Of a stretch of DNA of 8,905 nucleotides, positions 1 to 5,877 are shown piece after piece; the stretch's first letter is position 1; every line of letters starts with the position of its first letter. The stretch lies in assembly GCA_002781805.1 (NCBI GenBank), contig PFFZ01000060.1, positions 244 to 9,148 on the forward strand, read 5' to 3'. The notes under the pieces are model-generated. The model was not told where the DNA came from. It searched no databases and saw only the letters and a list, made by a program, of their open reading frames with translations. The position numbers were made by a program, and so were the translations under genes. Source of the stretch: Nitrosopumilales archaeon CG15_BIG_FIL_POST_REV_8_21_14_020_37_12. Lineage in GTDB: Archaea > Thermoproteota > Nitrososphaeria > Nitrososphaerales > Nitrosopumilaceae.

Positions 1-138
1 AATGGGAATGTCCCTGAATTATGGTCTACTCTTAAAAATAACACTGCAAACTGGCGAGTTACTGGTGATGTCTTTTACAATTTTAGCTCCATGACTAGTG
101 GTCATGAGAATGAAATTCATTTTGAATTTACAAAATAA
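1..138 (+). CDS. C-terminal fragment of an unidentified protein (partial)
   Basis: Frame 1 is open from the first base to a TAA at 136-138, giving the last 45 residues of a protein whose start lies outside the window. The tail alternates polar and aromatic/hydrophobic residues (for example NWRVTGDVFYNF and EIHFEF), which suggests beta strands. A terminal pattern of W-x-V-x-G-x-V followed by a short beta strand near the end is reminiscent of LEA-type-2 or other extracytoplasmic beta-sandwich proteins, but this is only an impression from 45 residues. No catalytic motif, membrane span or cysteine is visible. A hairpin followed by a T-run lies just downstream, so the gene probably ends its transcript there. 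Function is not assigned. Confidence 0.6.
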   Translation, partial: NGNVPELWSTLKNNTANWRVTGDVFYNFSSMTSGHENEIHFEFTK

Positions 139-155
139 CTACAAGTATTTGATTG

Positions 156-191
156 TATCATAATAATCTGAAATTATGATAATATGTTTTT
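156..191 (+). terminator. Hairpin plus T-run, candidate terminator
   Basis: Perfect 8-bp arms TATCATAA (156-163) and TTATGATA (174-181) enclose a 10-nt loop and are followed within 6 nt by TTTTT (187-191). It lies 18 nt after the stop of the upstream partial gene and before the TATA box of the next gene, where a transcript end is expected. The stem is AT-only, hence weak, and archaeal termination relies mainly on the T-run. Confidence 0.4.
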
Positions 192-211
192 AGAGTGAAA
201 ATATTGGCAAA

Positions 212-221
212 ATTATAAAAG
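212..221 (+). promoter_or_regulatory. TATA box for the 36-residue membrane protein gene
   Basis: ATTATAAAAG is a near-consensus archaeal TATA box. Its centre is about 28 nt before the ATG at 245, so transcription is predicted to begin at or within a few bases of the ATG, giving a leaderless message. No purine-rich ribosome-binding site precedes that ATG, which agrees with this. Confidence 0.6.
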
Positions 222-244
222 CCCGTAAGGTGGGTTTTTATCAA

Positions 245-355
245 ATGGCAGAAGCAGGAATGGCCGCTTATGGCTCAGCAATAGGGGTTGCAATTGCGTT
301 AGCAGTTGTGTGTTTCGCATTACGTGGAAAAGGACACCCTGAATCACTAGATTAG
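245..355 (+). CDS. Small single-span membrane protein, 36 residues
   Basis: ATG at 245 to TAG at 353-355 encodes 36 residues, too short for most gene callers. A short acidic N-terminus (MAEAG) leads into about 20 small and hydrophobic residues (roughly 6-26, rich in Ala, Gly and Val), then RGKGH and an acidic end. This is the profile of a single-pass membrane miniprotein with the basic end on the cytoplasmic side. The start is well supported by a TATA box centred about 28 nt upstream; an in-frame GTG at 230 is a less likely alternative because it would fall between the TATA box and the predicted transcript start. The Gly/Ala-rich helix superficially recalls the first helix of an ATP synthase c subunit, but there is no second helix and no membrane carboxylate. 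Partner and function are unknown. Confidence 0.6.
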   Translation: MAEAGMAAYGSAIGVAIALAVVCFALRGKGHPESLD

Positions 356-380
356 AAGGAATCATTCCTTTACAATCTTT
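356..380 (+). terminator. Palindrome and T-run after the 36-residue gene
   Basis: A perfect palindrome AAGGAAT-C-ATTCCTT (356-370) begins immediately after the stop codon and is followed by a T-rich stretch containing TTTTT. It sits between two converging genes. A one-base centre cannot close as a tight hairpin without losing pairs, so the T-run may be the functional part; a protein-binding palindrome is an alternative. Confidence 0.35.
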
Positions 381-392
381 TTCATTACTTTT

Positions 393-1040
393 CTAATCGT
401 CTTTACTAAAACCTAGCATTTCTGCTAGTGATGTTTGTTTTGTATTCTTCTTTGTAATGTAGCATCTTTGATAATATTGACAATCAGTGCATTCCATTGA
501 AGGTTCCAATATCGGAGTTTTTTGTTCCTTGAGAAGATCATTTAGTACTCTTACTCTTCTAACTACTTCCTCAAACATTTTTTTGTCACGAATTAATGCA
601 AAACTAGACTCCTCTCTGTTTCCTGAAATATAGATTATCATTCCATCTTTTTTCTCATAGATCCACATACATGCATTTAGGTAAAGCAAATCGTTAGCTT
701 TAGGATCTTGAGGTGTTGAATTGGTAGGCCTAAACAAAATTATTGAATCATCTGCAATCATATCTGCTTGGCCTTTGAGTTTAATGTCATCAATTACATA
801 CTCTTTTGGGTTGCTTCCAAACTGCAATTTTCGTAGTAATCCTGACAGTAGATCACTAAATCCACGTCTTTCTACTTCTTTGGGATCTATTCTGTCATAA
901 TATGAACGCCTTAGACATTGAACTACTTCTTTCAGGTGAATAGTTTTGATGTCTTTTGAATCAATCTCGATTTCTAACTCTCTACCTATAGATTCTACTG
1001 CATTTTTGATTAAACTTCGAAAATCTCTGTCTCCCATCAT
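393..1040 (-). CDS. Cas4/RecB-like PD-(D/E)XK family protein with four cluster-type cysteines, probably not a nuclease
   Basis: The 215-residue protein has the layout of the Cas4 (DUF83) branch of RecB-type exonucleases: His35, then Cys42 in an early helix, a GQAD motif with Asp93, and a C-terminal Cys184-x2-Cys187-x5-Cys193. In Cas4 proteins one early and three late cysteines bind an iron-sulfur cluster. However, the strand that should carry E-x-K after the Asp reads IILFRPTNS (100-108), and the usual Q-x3-Y helix motif is not recognisable in NDLLYLNACMWIY (117-129). So the fold and cluster seem kept while the metal-dependent catalytic site seems lost. There are no cas1/cas2 genes or CRISPR repeats here. 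The gene lies 32 nt behind the 78-residue membrane protein gene in the atpC direction and may also have its own TATA box. Two adjacent ATG codons (1040 and 1037) could serve as start. The role is unknown. Confidence 0.65.
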   Translation of the reverse strand: MMGDRDFRSLIKNAVESIGRELEIEIDSKDIKTIHLKEVVQCLRRSYYDRIDPKEVERRGFSDLLSGLLRKLQFGSNPKEYVIDDIKLKGQADMIADDSIILFRPTNSTPQDPKANDLLYLNACMWIYEKKDGMIIYISGNREESSFALIRDKKMFEEVVRRVRVLNDLLKEQKTPILEPSMECTDCQYYQRCYITKKNTKQTSLAEMLGFSKDD

Positions 1041-1062
1041 GGTAATTTACCTGATATATCCA

Positions 1063-1073
1063 TCCTTATAGAT
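1063..1073 (-). promoter_or_regulatory. Possible internal TATA box for the Cas4-like gene
   Basis: On the minus strand the sequence ATCTATAAGG is centred about 28 nt before the ATG at 1040 and overlaps the stop codon of the preceding gene. This is the spacing seen at the other leaderless starts in the window. It could give the Cas4-like gene transcription independent of atpC; simple read-through from atpC is equally possible. Confidence 0.35.
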
Positions 1074-1309
1074 TAACTCATAATTTCGGTTAAAAATTTT
1101 GAAATTTTTGCCGAAAATGCTAAAGTTACAAAATGTGTCCCAAATCCTATGACAGCTCCTAAAACCATGTTGCCTGTCCCGAAGTAAATTCCGAGGAATA
1201 ATCCTAGTGGAGGCAATGAAAAAATCATAGCCATAAACCCACTTACCCAAATTGTATTGATGACGGTTTCAGTAGATATGTCTGTTTTTTTCTTTGGGAA
1301 TCTAATCAT
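1073..1309 (-). CDS. Two-span membrane protein encoded directly behind atpC, 78 residues
   Basis: The protein has a basic N-terminus (MIRFPKKK), a short polar segment, a first hydrophobic helix at about residues 17-42, a small Gly/Asn turn, a second helix at about 47-68, and a short polar tail. Both ends are therefore predicted on the same, probably cytoplasmic, side. The ATG is only 8 nt past the atpC stop, with no promoter or clear ribosome-binding site between, so translation is likely coupled to atpC. Helix 2 contains no Glu, Asp or Gln at a position that could act as the proton-binding site, so it is not a normal rotor K subunit. Its position suggests an accessory or assembly factor for the membrane part of ATP synthase, loosely like bacterial AtpI/UncI; that is inference from location and topology only. 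No family is recognised. Confidence 0.7.
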   Translation of the reverse strand: MIRFPKKKTDISTETVINTIWVSGFMAMIFSLPPLGLFLGIYFGTGNMVLGAVIGFGTHFVTLAFSAKISKFLTEIMS

Positions 1310-1317
1310 TATAAAAT

Positions 1318-2358
1318 CTATTCTTCATCAAGAATCAGTTTTGACATTGTGACATCTGTTGGAATTTTTTGCTCAACTGCATATGCAATAGCAGCTAAAT
1401 TTCTTACTTCGAAAGCAGTTAATTTTGTAATTCCAATGATTGTTGCAAAACTGAACATTTTTGTAAATGCTCTTGCAGATGAATGATATAATGCCACTTC
1501 AAATGCTCTCTCAAATTCAGACACTGCATCTAATTCATTTTCAATCTGTGGAATCATAATCTTGTATTTTGTATTTGTAAGTTCATTGAATGCATCTCTT
1601 ACTGTAGCAGCAGATATCATTCTTCCCAACAACTCTCTTGGAATAGTTGGAGTCTGCGTTACAATCAAATCTTGAATCTGTGATTCGTCCAATCCCCAAA
1701 ACTTTCCTCTAATTACACTTAAAAGATTGTAATAATCAATATCCATACCAACTAGCTTGACAACATCATTGTCTCTGGAATTTTTTACAGCACGACCAAG
1801 CTGTTGATATAATATTTTATCAAAATAAATATCAAAAATCTGAATATTTTTTCTCTCATTGTATAGTGTAGCAGCTTTAGCAATTTCCTCTCCAAATTGT
1901 ACAGAGTTCAAACTAGCCACTGCTTCTTCAAGGTCTTTTGCAACTAATGCCTTGATTATGATGTCTCTTTGTTTTACCAGTTCTTCTGCACGAAGATTAA
2001 TGTGAGTCTCAATTGCTTCTTGGGTCTTGCCTAATACCTTTCCTTTTAGAATTATTTTCAAATTTGAAATGATAAATTTCATAAAATAAGCGTCTAAAAT
2101 ATCCGAATCTCCTGCAGTTTTTGCAATCGAATAATGAATATCTGCAAGATGACCTCTTAACGCCGATTCAATACCTTGTGATGTGTATGGTTTCTGGACT
2201 TCAGTAATTGAATCCCCATATACTGTATTCTTAATTCTAGTCATCAACTCCTCAAGATCCCTTGACTCTGCAAGCGTCTGATAATCTGCTCTTTTGAGCA
2301 GTTTACCTCTTTGACTGTATGATTTTACAGACGCATAGACATTTTTGGAGCGACCCAT
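1318..2358 (-). CDS. atpC: A-type ATP synthase subunit C
   Basis: The 346-residue, almost entirely helical protein matches the archaeal subunit C / eukaryotic V-ATPase subunit d family (AC39). The start MGRSKNVYASVKSYSQRGKL is typical in placing an aromatic/basic helix first, followed by repeated L-x-x-L-x-x-R-type helices and no membrane span. Subunit C acts as the socket that links the central stalk of the A1 motor to the membrane ring of K subunits. Length agrees with the family (about 330-380). The ATG at 2358 is preceded at the leaderless distance by a TATA-like box that is part of a 16-nt sequence also found before atpE. The gene is separated by more than 5 kb from the other ATP synthase genes in the window and is on the opposite strand to atpE and atpA. 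It leads a likely operon with the 78-residue membrane protein and the Cas4-like protein. Confidence 0.93.
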   Translation of the reverse strand: MGRSKNVYASVKSYSQRGKLLKRADYQTLAESRDLEELMTRIKNTVYGDSITEVQKPYTSQGIESALRGHLADIHYSIAKTAGDSDILDAYFMKFIISNLKIILKGKVLGKTQEAIETHINLRAEELVKQRDIIIKALVAKDLEEAVASLNSVQFGEEIAKAATLYNERKNIQIFDIYFDKILYQQLGRAVKNSRDNDVVKLVGMDIDYYNLLSVIRGKFWGLDESQIQDLIVTQTPTIPRELLGRMISAATVRDAFNELTNTKYKIMIPQIENELDAVSEFERAFEVALYHSSARAFTKMFSFATIIGITKLTAFEVRNLAAIAYAVEQKIPTDVTMSKLILDEE

Positions 2359-2381
2359 TTAGATCAAGTTTGATGGGCAAC

Positions 2382-2397
2382 GGATTTTAATGTTTGG
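2382..2397 (-). promoter_or_regulatory. atpC promoter: 16-nt element with TATA box
   Basis: The minus strand reads CCAAACATTAAAATCC, ending 24 nt before the atpC ATG. The ATTAAAAT core sits about 29 nt upstream of the ATG, as expected for a TATA box of a leaderless transcript, and the preceding bases occupy the TFB-recognition position. The same 16 bases occur upstream of atpE (8045-8060) with a 22-nt gap to the start codon. Confidence 0.65.
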
Positions 2398-2423
2398 CGT
2401 TTGATTGCTAAAAATTCAGTATT

Positions 2424-3089
2424 TTAGGCGATTTTATTAAGAAATTTTATAACTTCTTCCTTATCCTGTTTTGATAGTTGCAAAAATGTCTTAATAATCT
2501 CTTTTTGTATTGTTAGAGACTCGTCTTCTATCTTTCTAAGATTTGATAGATCAAATGGAAGTAGTTCTATTTTATTATCACAAAATGCCTTGACATATTT
2601 TTGTAAAACTGAATATGTAAAATTCGGGCTCGTTTTTAATAGATTTAATAGGATTTTTTCATCGTCTCTCTCATTTTCTTCTGCTTGTGCTAAAAACTCA
2701 TTCAGCAGTTTTTCTCTATTTTTTATTTCACTAATAGATAAAGCAATTAAGATACCTTTTTTTGTTAAATGATAATAGGGAATTCCTTTTTCTTGTAGTG
2801 CTTTAGGTCCTCGCTTTAGAGGTAATCTTCCATGTTCCTCTGCAATTCCCATTGGAATAAGAATTTCGTCCAGATCTCTGAAAATTCCTGAATAGATATT
2901 CTTCCATGCAACTCCATGTACTTTTGCAATTCTTTGTGAAATTCCCGTTCTTGTCCTTTCAGCGGGATTTGCATTACTAGCTAAAATTGTTATAATTGCT
3001 CTTTGTCTGTTGGCCTCCCCAGTTAATTCTTCTCCTTTTGTCTTGAATGTGTCAAAAATTGAGAGTTTGGTATCTGGCTTTACTTTCAT
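2424..3089 (-). CDS. Probable winged-helix DNA-binding protein, divergent from amt
   Basis: The 221-residue protein has no membrane span and is rich in Lys, Arg and Glu. Residues about 27-118 have the look of a winged helix: a helix NRQRAIITILAS, a basic helix pair with RTGISQRIAKVHG then VAWKNIYSGIFRDLDEI, a turn and basic wing (GRLPLKRGPKALQEKG), and the common closing pattern YYHLTKKGILIAL. The rest (about 119-221) is charged and helical, suited to dimerisation. A minus-strand GGGTGG lies about 8 nt before the ATG at 3089, so unlike its neighbours this gene probably has a 5' leader with a ribosome-binding site. It shares a 127-nt intergenic region with the ammonium transporter gene, which makes it a candidate amt regulator by position alone. 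No named family is recognised. Confidence 0.75.
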   Translation of the reverse strand: MKVKPDTKLSIFDTFKTKGEELTGEANRQRAIITILASNANPAERTRTGISQRIAKVHGVAWKNIYSGIFRDLDEILIPMGIAEEHGRLPLKRGPKALQEKGIPYYHLTKKGILIALSISEIKNREKLLNEFLAQAEENERDDEKILLNLLKTSPNFTYSVLQKYVKAFCDNKIELLPFDLSNLRKIEDESLTIQKEIIKTFLQLSKQDKEEVIKFLNKIA

Positions 3090-3121
3090 TTATCCACCCT
3101 TGACATAATTTTCATTTTCTA

Positions 3122-3132
3122 TGATATTATCA
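3122..3132. repeat. 11-nt palindrome TGATATTATCA between regulator and amt
   Basis: TGATA and TATCA are exact inverted repeats about a single central T. It lies upstream of the amt TATA box and inside or next to the predicted leader of the divergent regulator gene. Such a site could be an operator for a dimeric regulator. An AT-rich palindrome of this size can arise by chance. Confidence 0.35.
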
Positions 3133-3186
3133 GAATAAACCAAAATATAATAATTTACATTTACAGTGATTTTGACGTCTTCAACC

Positions 3187-3196
3187 CTTAAATAAT
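3187..3196 (+). promoter_or_regulatory. TATA box for the ammonium transporter gene
   Basis: CTTAAATAAT is centred about 26 nt before the ATG at 3217. No ribosome-binding site precedes that ATG, so a leaderless, TATA-driven message is predicted. Confidence 0.6.
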
Positions 3197-3216
3197 TTTC
3201 AATTTCGATAAATTTA

Positions 3217-4782
3217 ATGAATTCTAGGAACCACAAGTATGCTCTATTACTTGTGGCCGCAGTAACCATTACAGCTACTGGTGCAATGTCTCAGGCATTT
3301 GCACAGCAAGTTACCGATGGTATGGACGGATACTATGATCATGGAATTTACACTGGTAACCCAAACGAATGTTGGGTTGACAACGGTGATGGGTCTTTCA
3401 CTGCATGTTACATCGATACAGGTGATACTGCATGGATGCTAACAGCAACATCATTAGTACTTTTCATGAGTCCTGGTGTGGGATTCTTCTATGGTGGATT
3501 GGCACGTTCAAAGAACATTGTCAATGTTCTTGGAATGACCCTAATTGTTATGGGTTTAATGTCAGTGCAATGGATACTTTGGGGATATTCCCTAGCCTTT
3601 GCACCAAACGCCAATGAGGGAGCCCAGATGTTCATGGGAAGTCTTGATTATGCAGGATTTAACATGGTCTCTAACTATGCACCTCTAGGTGCACCAACAG
3701 CTTGTGACGGTGACATTTGGTCAAATGCATATCAAATGCAACAAATGAAATCTGAAGAAGCTTGTGGTGATAGTTGGCCAAGTACAGTTCCACATGCATT
3801 ATTCGCAGCCTTCCAAGGTACTTTCGCAATCATTACACCAATTCTAATTATTGGTGGTTTGATTGACAGAATCAAGTTCAGTGCATTAATCATCTTTGTA
3901 CTCCTTTGGGGTACATTTGTGTATGATCCAGTTGCCCATATGGTATGGGGAGGTGGACTCATAGGTGGAGGCGGACTCGATCTCGTTCCAGAAATTGAAG
4001 AAGCCTCATTTGCGCTTGACTTTGCTGGTGGTACTGTAGTACACATTACTTCAGGATTCTCTGCATTAGCAGGAGCCATTATCCTTGGTAGAAGACTTGG
4101 ATATGGTAAAGTTCCAATGGAACCACACAACATTCCAATGGTGGTGCTGGGAGCAGCAATCCTCTGGTTTGGATGGTTTGGTTTCAACGCAGGAAGTGAA
4201 GTGATGGTTGATGGTATTACTGTCAGTGCTTGGGTTGTAACTAATACAGCTACAGGTATGGCAGCTATTACCTGGGTACTAATGTCATGGGCACATACAG
4301 GAAAACCAAGCATTGTAGGTGCTGCATCAGGTGTAGTGGCAGGATTGGTTGCAATCACACCAGCCTCTGGTTGGGTTGGACCGATGGCATCTATCATTAT
4401 CGGAATTGCAGCAGGTACAATTTGCTATGGTTCTGTAGCATTCAAGAATGCCAGAAAGTGGGATGACGCACTCGATGTATGGGGAGTACACGGAATGGGT
4501 GGTCTCACAGGCGCAATCTTGACTGGTACATTAGCAAGTCCACACATCTGGGATACAGGTGATGGTTGGGGAGCATGGACTGGTACACCACAAGGATACG
4601 AACAACAAGCAATCAGTATCATTGGTGCAGCAATCTCAATTGGATATGCATTTGGTGTCACAATTGTAATCCTCAAAGTAATGGACGTTGTATGGCCTGG
4701 CGGAATCAGAGTCACTCCTAAAGAAGAGGAGATTGGTCTCGATTTGGCACAACACGGCGAAAGAGCATACGTAAACGAATAG
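3217..4782 (+). CDS. amt: Ammonium transporter, Amt/Mep/Rh family
   Basis: The 521-residue protein begins with a signal peptide (basic MNSRNHK, hydrophobic core, likely cut near AFA-QQ at about residue 29) and has about 11 later membrane helices. Family signatures are clear: DTAWMLTATSLVLFMSPG (70-87) with FYGGLARSKN, the DFAGGTVVH block with Asp268 and His276, LWFGWFGFNAGS (316-327), and VWGVHGMGG with His425. His276 and His425 form the twin-histidine pore that deprotonates ammonium. The cytoplasmic tail (RVTPKEEEIGLDLAQHGE) is the usual contact region for PII proteins, although no glnB lies in the window. It is about 100 residues longer than bacterial AmtB because of an extracytoplasmic N-terminal segment (31-68) and a large loop after the second helix (about 129-190), holding Cys52, Cys64, Cys163 and Cys183. 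It would supply ammonium for nitrogen assimilation and for ammonia oxidation. Monocistronic, with its own TATA box and T-rich terminator. Confidence 0.96.
   Translation: MNSRNHKYALLLVAAVTITATGAMSQAFAQQVTDGMDGYYDHGIYTGNPNECWVDNGDGSFTACYIDTGDTAWMLTATSLVLFMSPGVGFFYGGLARSKNIVNVLGMTLIVMGLMSVQWILWGYSLAFAPNANEGAQMFMGSLDYAGFNMVSNYAPLGAPTACDGDIWSNAYQMQQMKSEEACGDSWPSTVPHALFAAFQGTFAIITPILIIGGLIDRIKFSALIIFVLLWGTFVYDPVAHMVWGGGLIGGGGLDLVPEIEEASFALDFAGGTVVHITSGFSALAGAIILGRRLGYGKVPMEPHNIPMVVLGAAILWFGWFGFNAGSEVMVDGITVSAWVVTNTATGMAAITWVLMSWAHTGKPSIVGAASGVVAGLVAITPASGWVGPMASIIIGIAAGTICYGSVAFKNARKWDDALDVWGVHGMGGLTGAILTGTLASPHIWDTGDGWGAWTGTPQGYEQQAISIIGAAISIGYAFGVTIVILKVMDVVWPGGIRVTPKEEEIGLDLAQHGERAYVNE
3231..3256 (+). 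repeat. Perfect 9-bp inverted repeat at the start of the amt coding region
   Basis: CCACAAGTA (3231-3239) and TACTTGTGG (3248-3256) pair exactly around an 8-nt loop, covering codons 5 to 14. With a leaderless message the stem would begin about 15 nt from the 5' end. It could modulate translation initiation or mRNA stability, or bind a protein as DNA. The coding constraint here is loose (signal peptide), which leaves room for such a structure. Confidence 0.5.
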
Positions 4783-4790
4783 AAAACAAC

Positions 4791-4811
4791 TTTCTTTTCT
4801 TCTTTTTATTA
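4791..4811 (+). terminator. T-rich terminator after amt
   Basis: Beginning 8 nt after the amt stop is a pyrimidine tract, TTTCTTTTCTTCTTTTT followed by ATTA, on the coding strand. Archaeal RNA polymerase terminates at such tracts without a hairpin. Confidence 0.6.
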
Positions 4812-4865
4812 TTCAACCCTTACTCTTAGGGATCTTTTTCATCTCATTATTGTGTCTTCTATAAC

Positions 4866-4874
4866 AAATTAATC
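4866..4874 (+). promoter_or_regulatory. Weak TATA-like box for the sulfurtransferase gene
   Basis: AAATTAATC is centred about 27 nt before the ATG at 4897, matching the spacing of stronger boxes in the window. The match to an archaeal TATA box is modest; TCTATAACA at 4858-4866 is a second candidate that would give a short leader. Confidence 0.35.
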
Positions 4875-4896
4875 TCAGAACAGATCTATTTTCTAT

Positions 4897-5673
4897 ATGT
4901 TCATTCAATCAAATGATTTGCTACAAATTTTAAAAGATGAAAATTTGATAATTGTAGATACTAGATCGTTTAAGGAATATTCAGAAGGACACATACCAAA
5001 TTCTGTAAATCTGGATCTTTTTGCATTTCACTGGATTGATACAACAAAGGAAGGAATTGAAAACTTTAACAAACAAACACAGACACTTCTTTCATTCCTA
5101 GGTATAACTCCAGAAAAGAAAATTGTTTTCTATGATAATGTCTCAGGTATGCTTGCTGCGAGAGGTGTTTGGATGTTGTTGTATTTTTCTCATGATGATG
5201 TTTCAATATTGGATGGAGGAATTCAAAAATGGAAAAAAGAAAATTATCCAATTGAAATAAAATTAAATGGTTTCAAACCATCCAAATTTTCAGGCAAAAT
5301 CAATCACAACGTCATTGCTGGTTTTGAATACATTAAAGAAAATCTGGATTCTGTTAGAATTATTGATGCAAGATCACAAGGAGAATATACTGGTACTATC
5401 ATACGTGCTGCTCAAGGTGGCCATATCCCAAACGCAATCAATATTGATTGGACCAACAACATCAACGAAGACGGGACATTCAAAAACAACGATGAATTAT
5501 CTAAACTCTATAACATTCCCAAAAATTCTGAAATAATTACTTATTGTCAAGGTGCATATCGAGCTGCCAACACATTTCTTATTTTAAAAAAACTTGGATT
5601 TGAAAATGTTCGAGTTTACTTGGGATCATGGGGCGAATGGGGAAATAAATTAGAACTTCCTGTGGAGAAATGA
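4897..5673 (+). CDS. Two-domain rhodanese-type sulfurtransferase
   Basis: The 258-residue protein has two tandem rhodanese domains, at about residues 5-118 and 137-255, as in thiosulfate and 3-mercaptopyruvate sulfurtransferases. Each has the usual start (IIVDTRSFKEYSEGHIPNSVNLD and IIDARSQGEY...GGHIPNAINIDW). The C-terminal domain carries the active-site loop CQGAYRA with Cys217, which would hold the persulfide; the N-terminal domain has Asp80 (VFYDNVSG) at the matching place and is presumably structural. The enzyme moves sulfane sulfur from thiosulfate or mercaptopyruvate to an acceptor; the CQGAYR loop does not decide the donor. There is no signal peptide, so it acts in the cytoplasm. The ATG at 4897 has no ribosome-binding site, but a weak TATA-like AAATTAATC lies about 26 nt upstream, so the message is probably leaderless. 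It stands alone between amt and a broken small gene. Confidence 0.92.
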   Translation: MFIQSNDLLQILKDENLIIVDTRSFKEYSEGHIPNSVNLDLFAFHWIDTTKEGIENFNKQTQTLLSFLGITPEKKIVFYDNVSGMLAARGVWMLLYFSHDDVSILDGGIQKWKKENYPIEIKLNGFKPSKFSGKINHNVIAGFEYIKENLDSVRIIDARSQGEYTGTIIRAAQGGHIPNAINIDWTNNINEDGTFKNNDELSKLYNIPKNSEIITYCQGAYRAANTFLILKKLGFENVRVYLGSWGEWGNKLELPVEK

Positions 5674-5713
5674 TTCCATTATTCCTTTTCTATACTCTAA
5701 GCTCAACTATTTT

Positions 5714-5877
5714 ATGGAATTTTTAAAAAAGATCAAAGACACTGCAGAAAAAACTGTTGAAACAGGAAACAGTTCTTGGAAAGAAATGTGTAGAAAAGAG
5801 GGGCAGAATTAGGTACCAAAAGTATGATGGTGCCAAAGGATCTGCTAAAAAGGGGCATCGAAGCTAGGCAAGAATAA
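5714..5877 (+). pseudogene. Frameshifted small charged protein gene (about 54 residues if restored)
   Basis: An ATG at 5714 opens a frame beginning MEFLKKIKDTAEKTVETG, a Lys/Glu-rich helix, which stops early at TAG 5810-5812 after 32 residues. One base out of phase from GCA at 5803, the frame continues AELGTKS and reaches TAA at 5875-5877 ending GIEARQE. Losing one G from a run (now four Gs at 5800-5803) would explain the first shift. In the middle, the third frame (from TAT at 5823) reads YDGAKGSAKKG with more typical A/T-ending codons, so two further compensating shifts are possible. The restored protein would be a small, basic, helical, soluble protein; no family is recognised. A TATA-like TTTCTATAC lies about 23 nt before the ATG. 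Alternatives are a sequencing error in the G-run or a short intact 32-residue gene. Confidence 0.45.

Noticed and set aside
245..355. 36-residue Gly/Ala-rich protein as an ATP synthase K (c-ring) subunit
   Set aside because: It has only one helix and no carboxylate or glutamine within the membrane segment; K subunits have at least two helices.
393..1040. A CRISPR-Cas locus
   Set aside because: Only a Cas4-like protein is present; no repeat array and no other cas gene is found, and its catalytic residues appear missing.
1047..1250. 67-residue minus-strand frame overlapping the 78-residue gene
   Set aside because: It is a shifted reading of the two-span membrane protein; the other frame has the hydrophobic pattern and begins right behind atpC.
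1073..1309. 78-residue two-helix protein as the K subunit
   Set aside because: Size and topology fit, but helix 2 has no Glu/Gln at a proton-binding position and the Gly repeat pattern of c-ring helices is not seen.
3180..3190. 11-nt direct repeat TTCAACCCTTA before amt and again at 4812-4822
   Set aside because: Several exact 11-mer repeats are expected by chance in a window of this size, and the second copy is not at a TATA position.
3732..4397. Long minus-strand open frame antisense to amt (also 4425-4715)
   Set aside because: Translation is a Pro/Thr/Ile-rich shadow of the conserved membrane helices on the plus strand, with no promoter.
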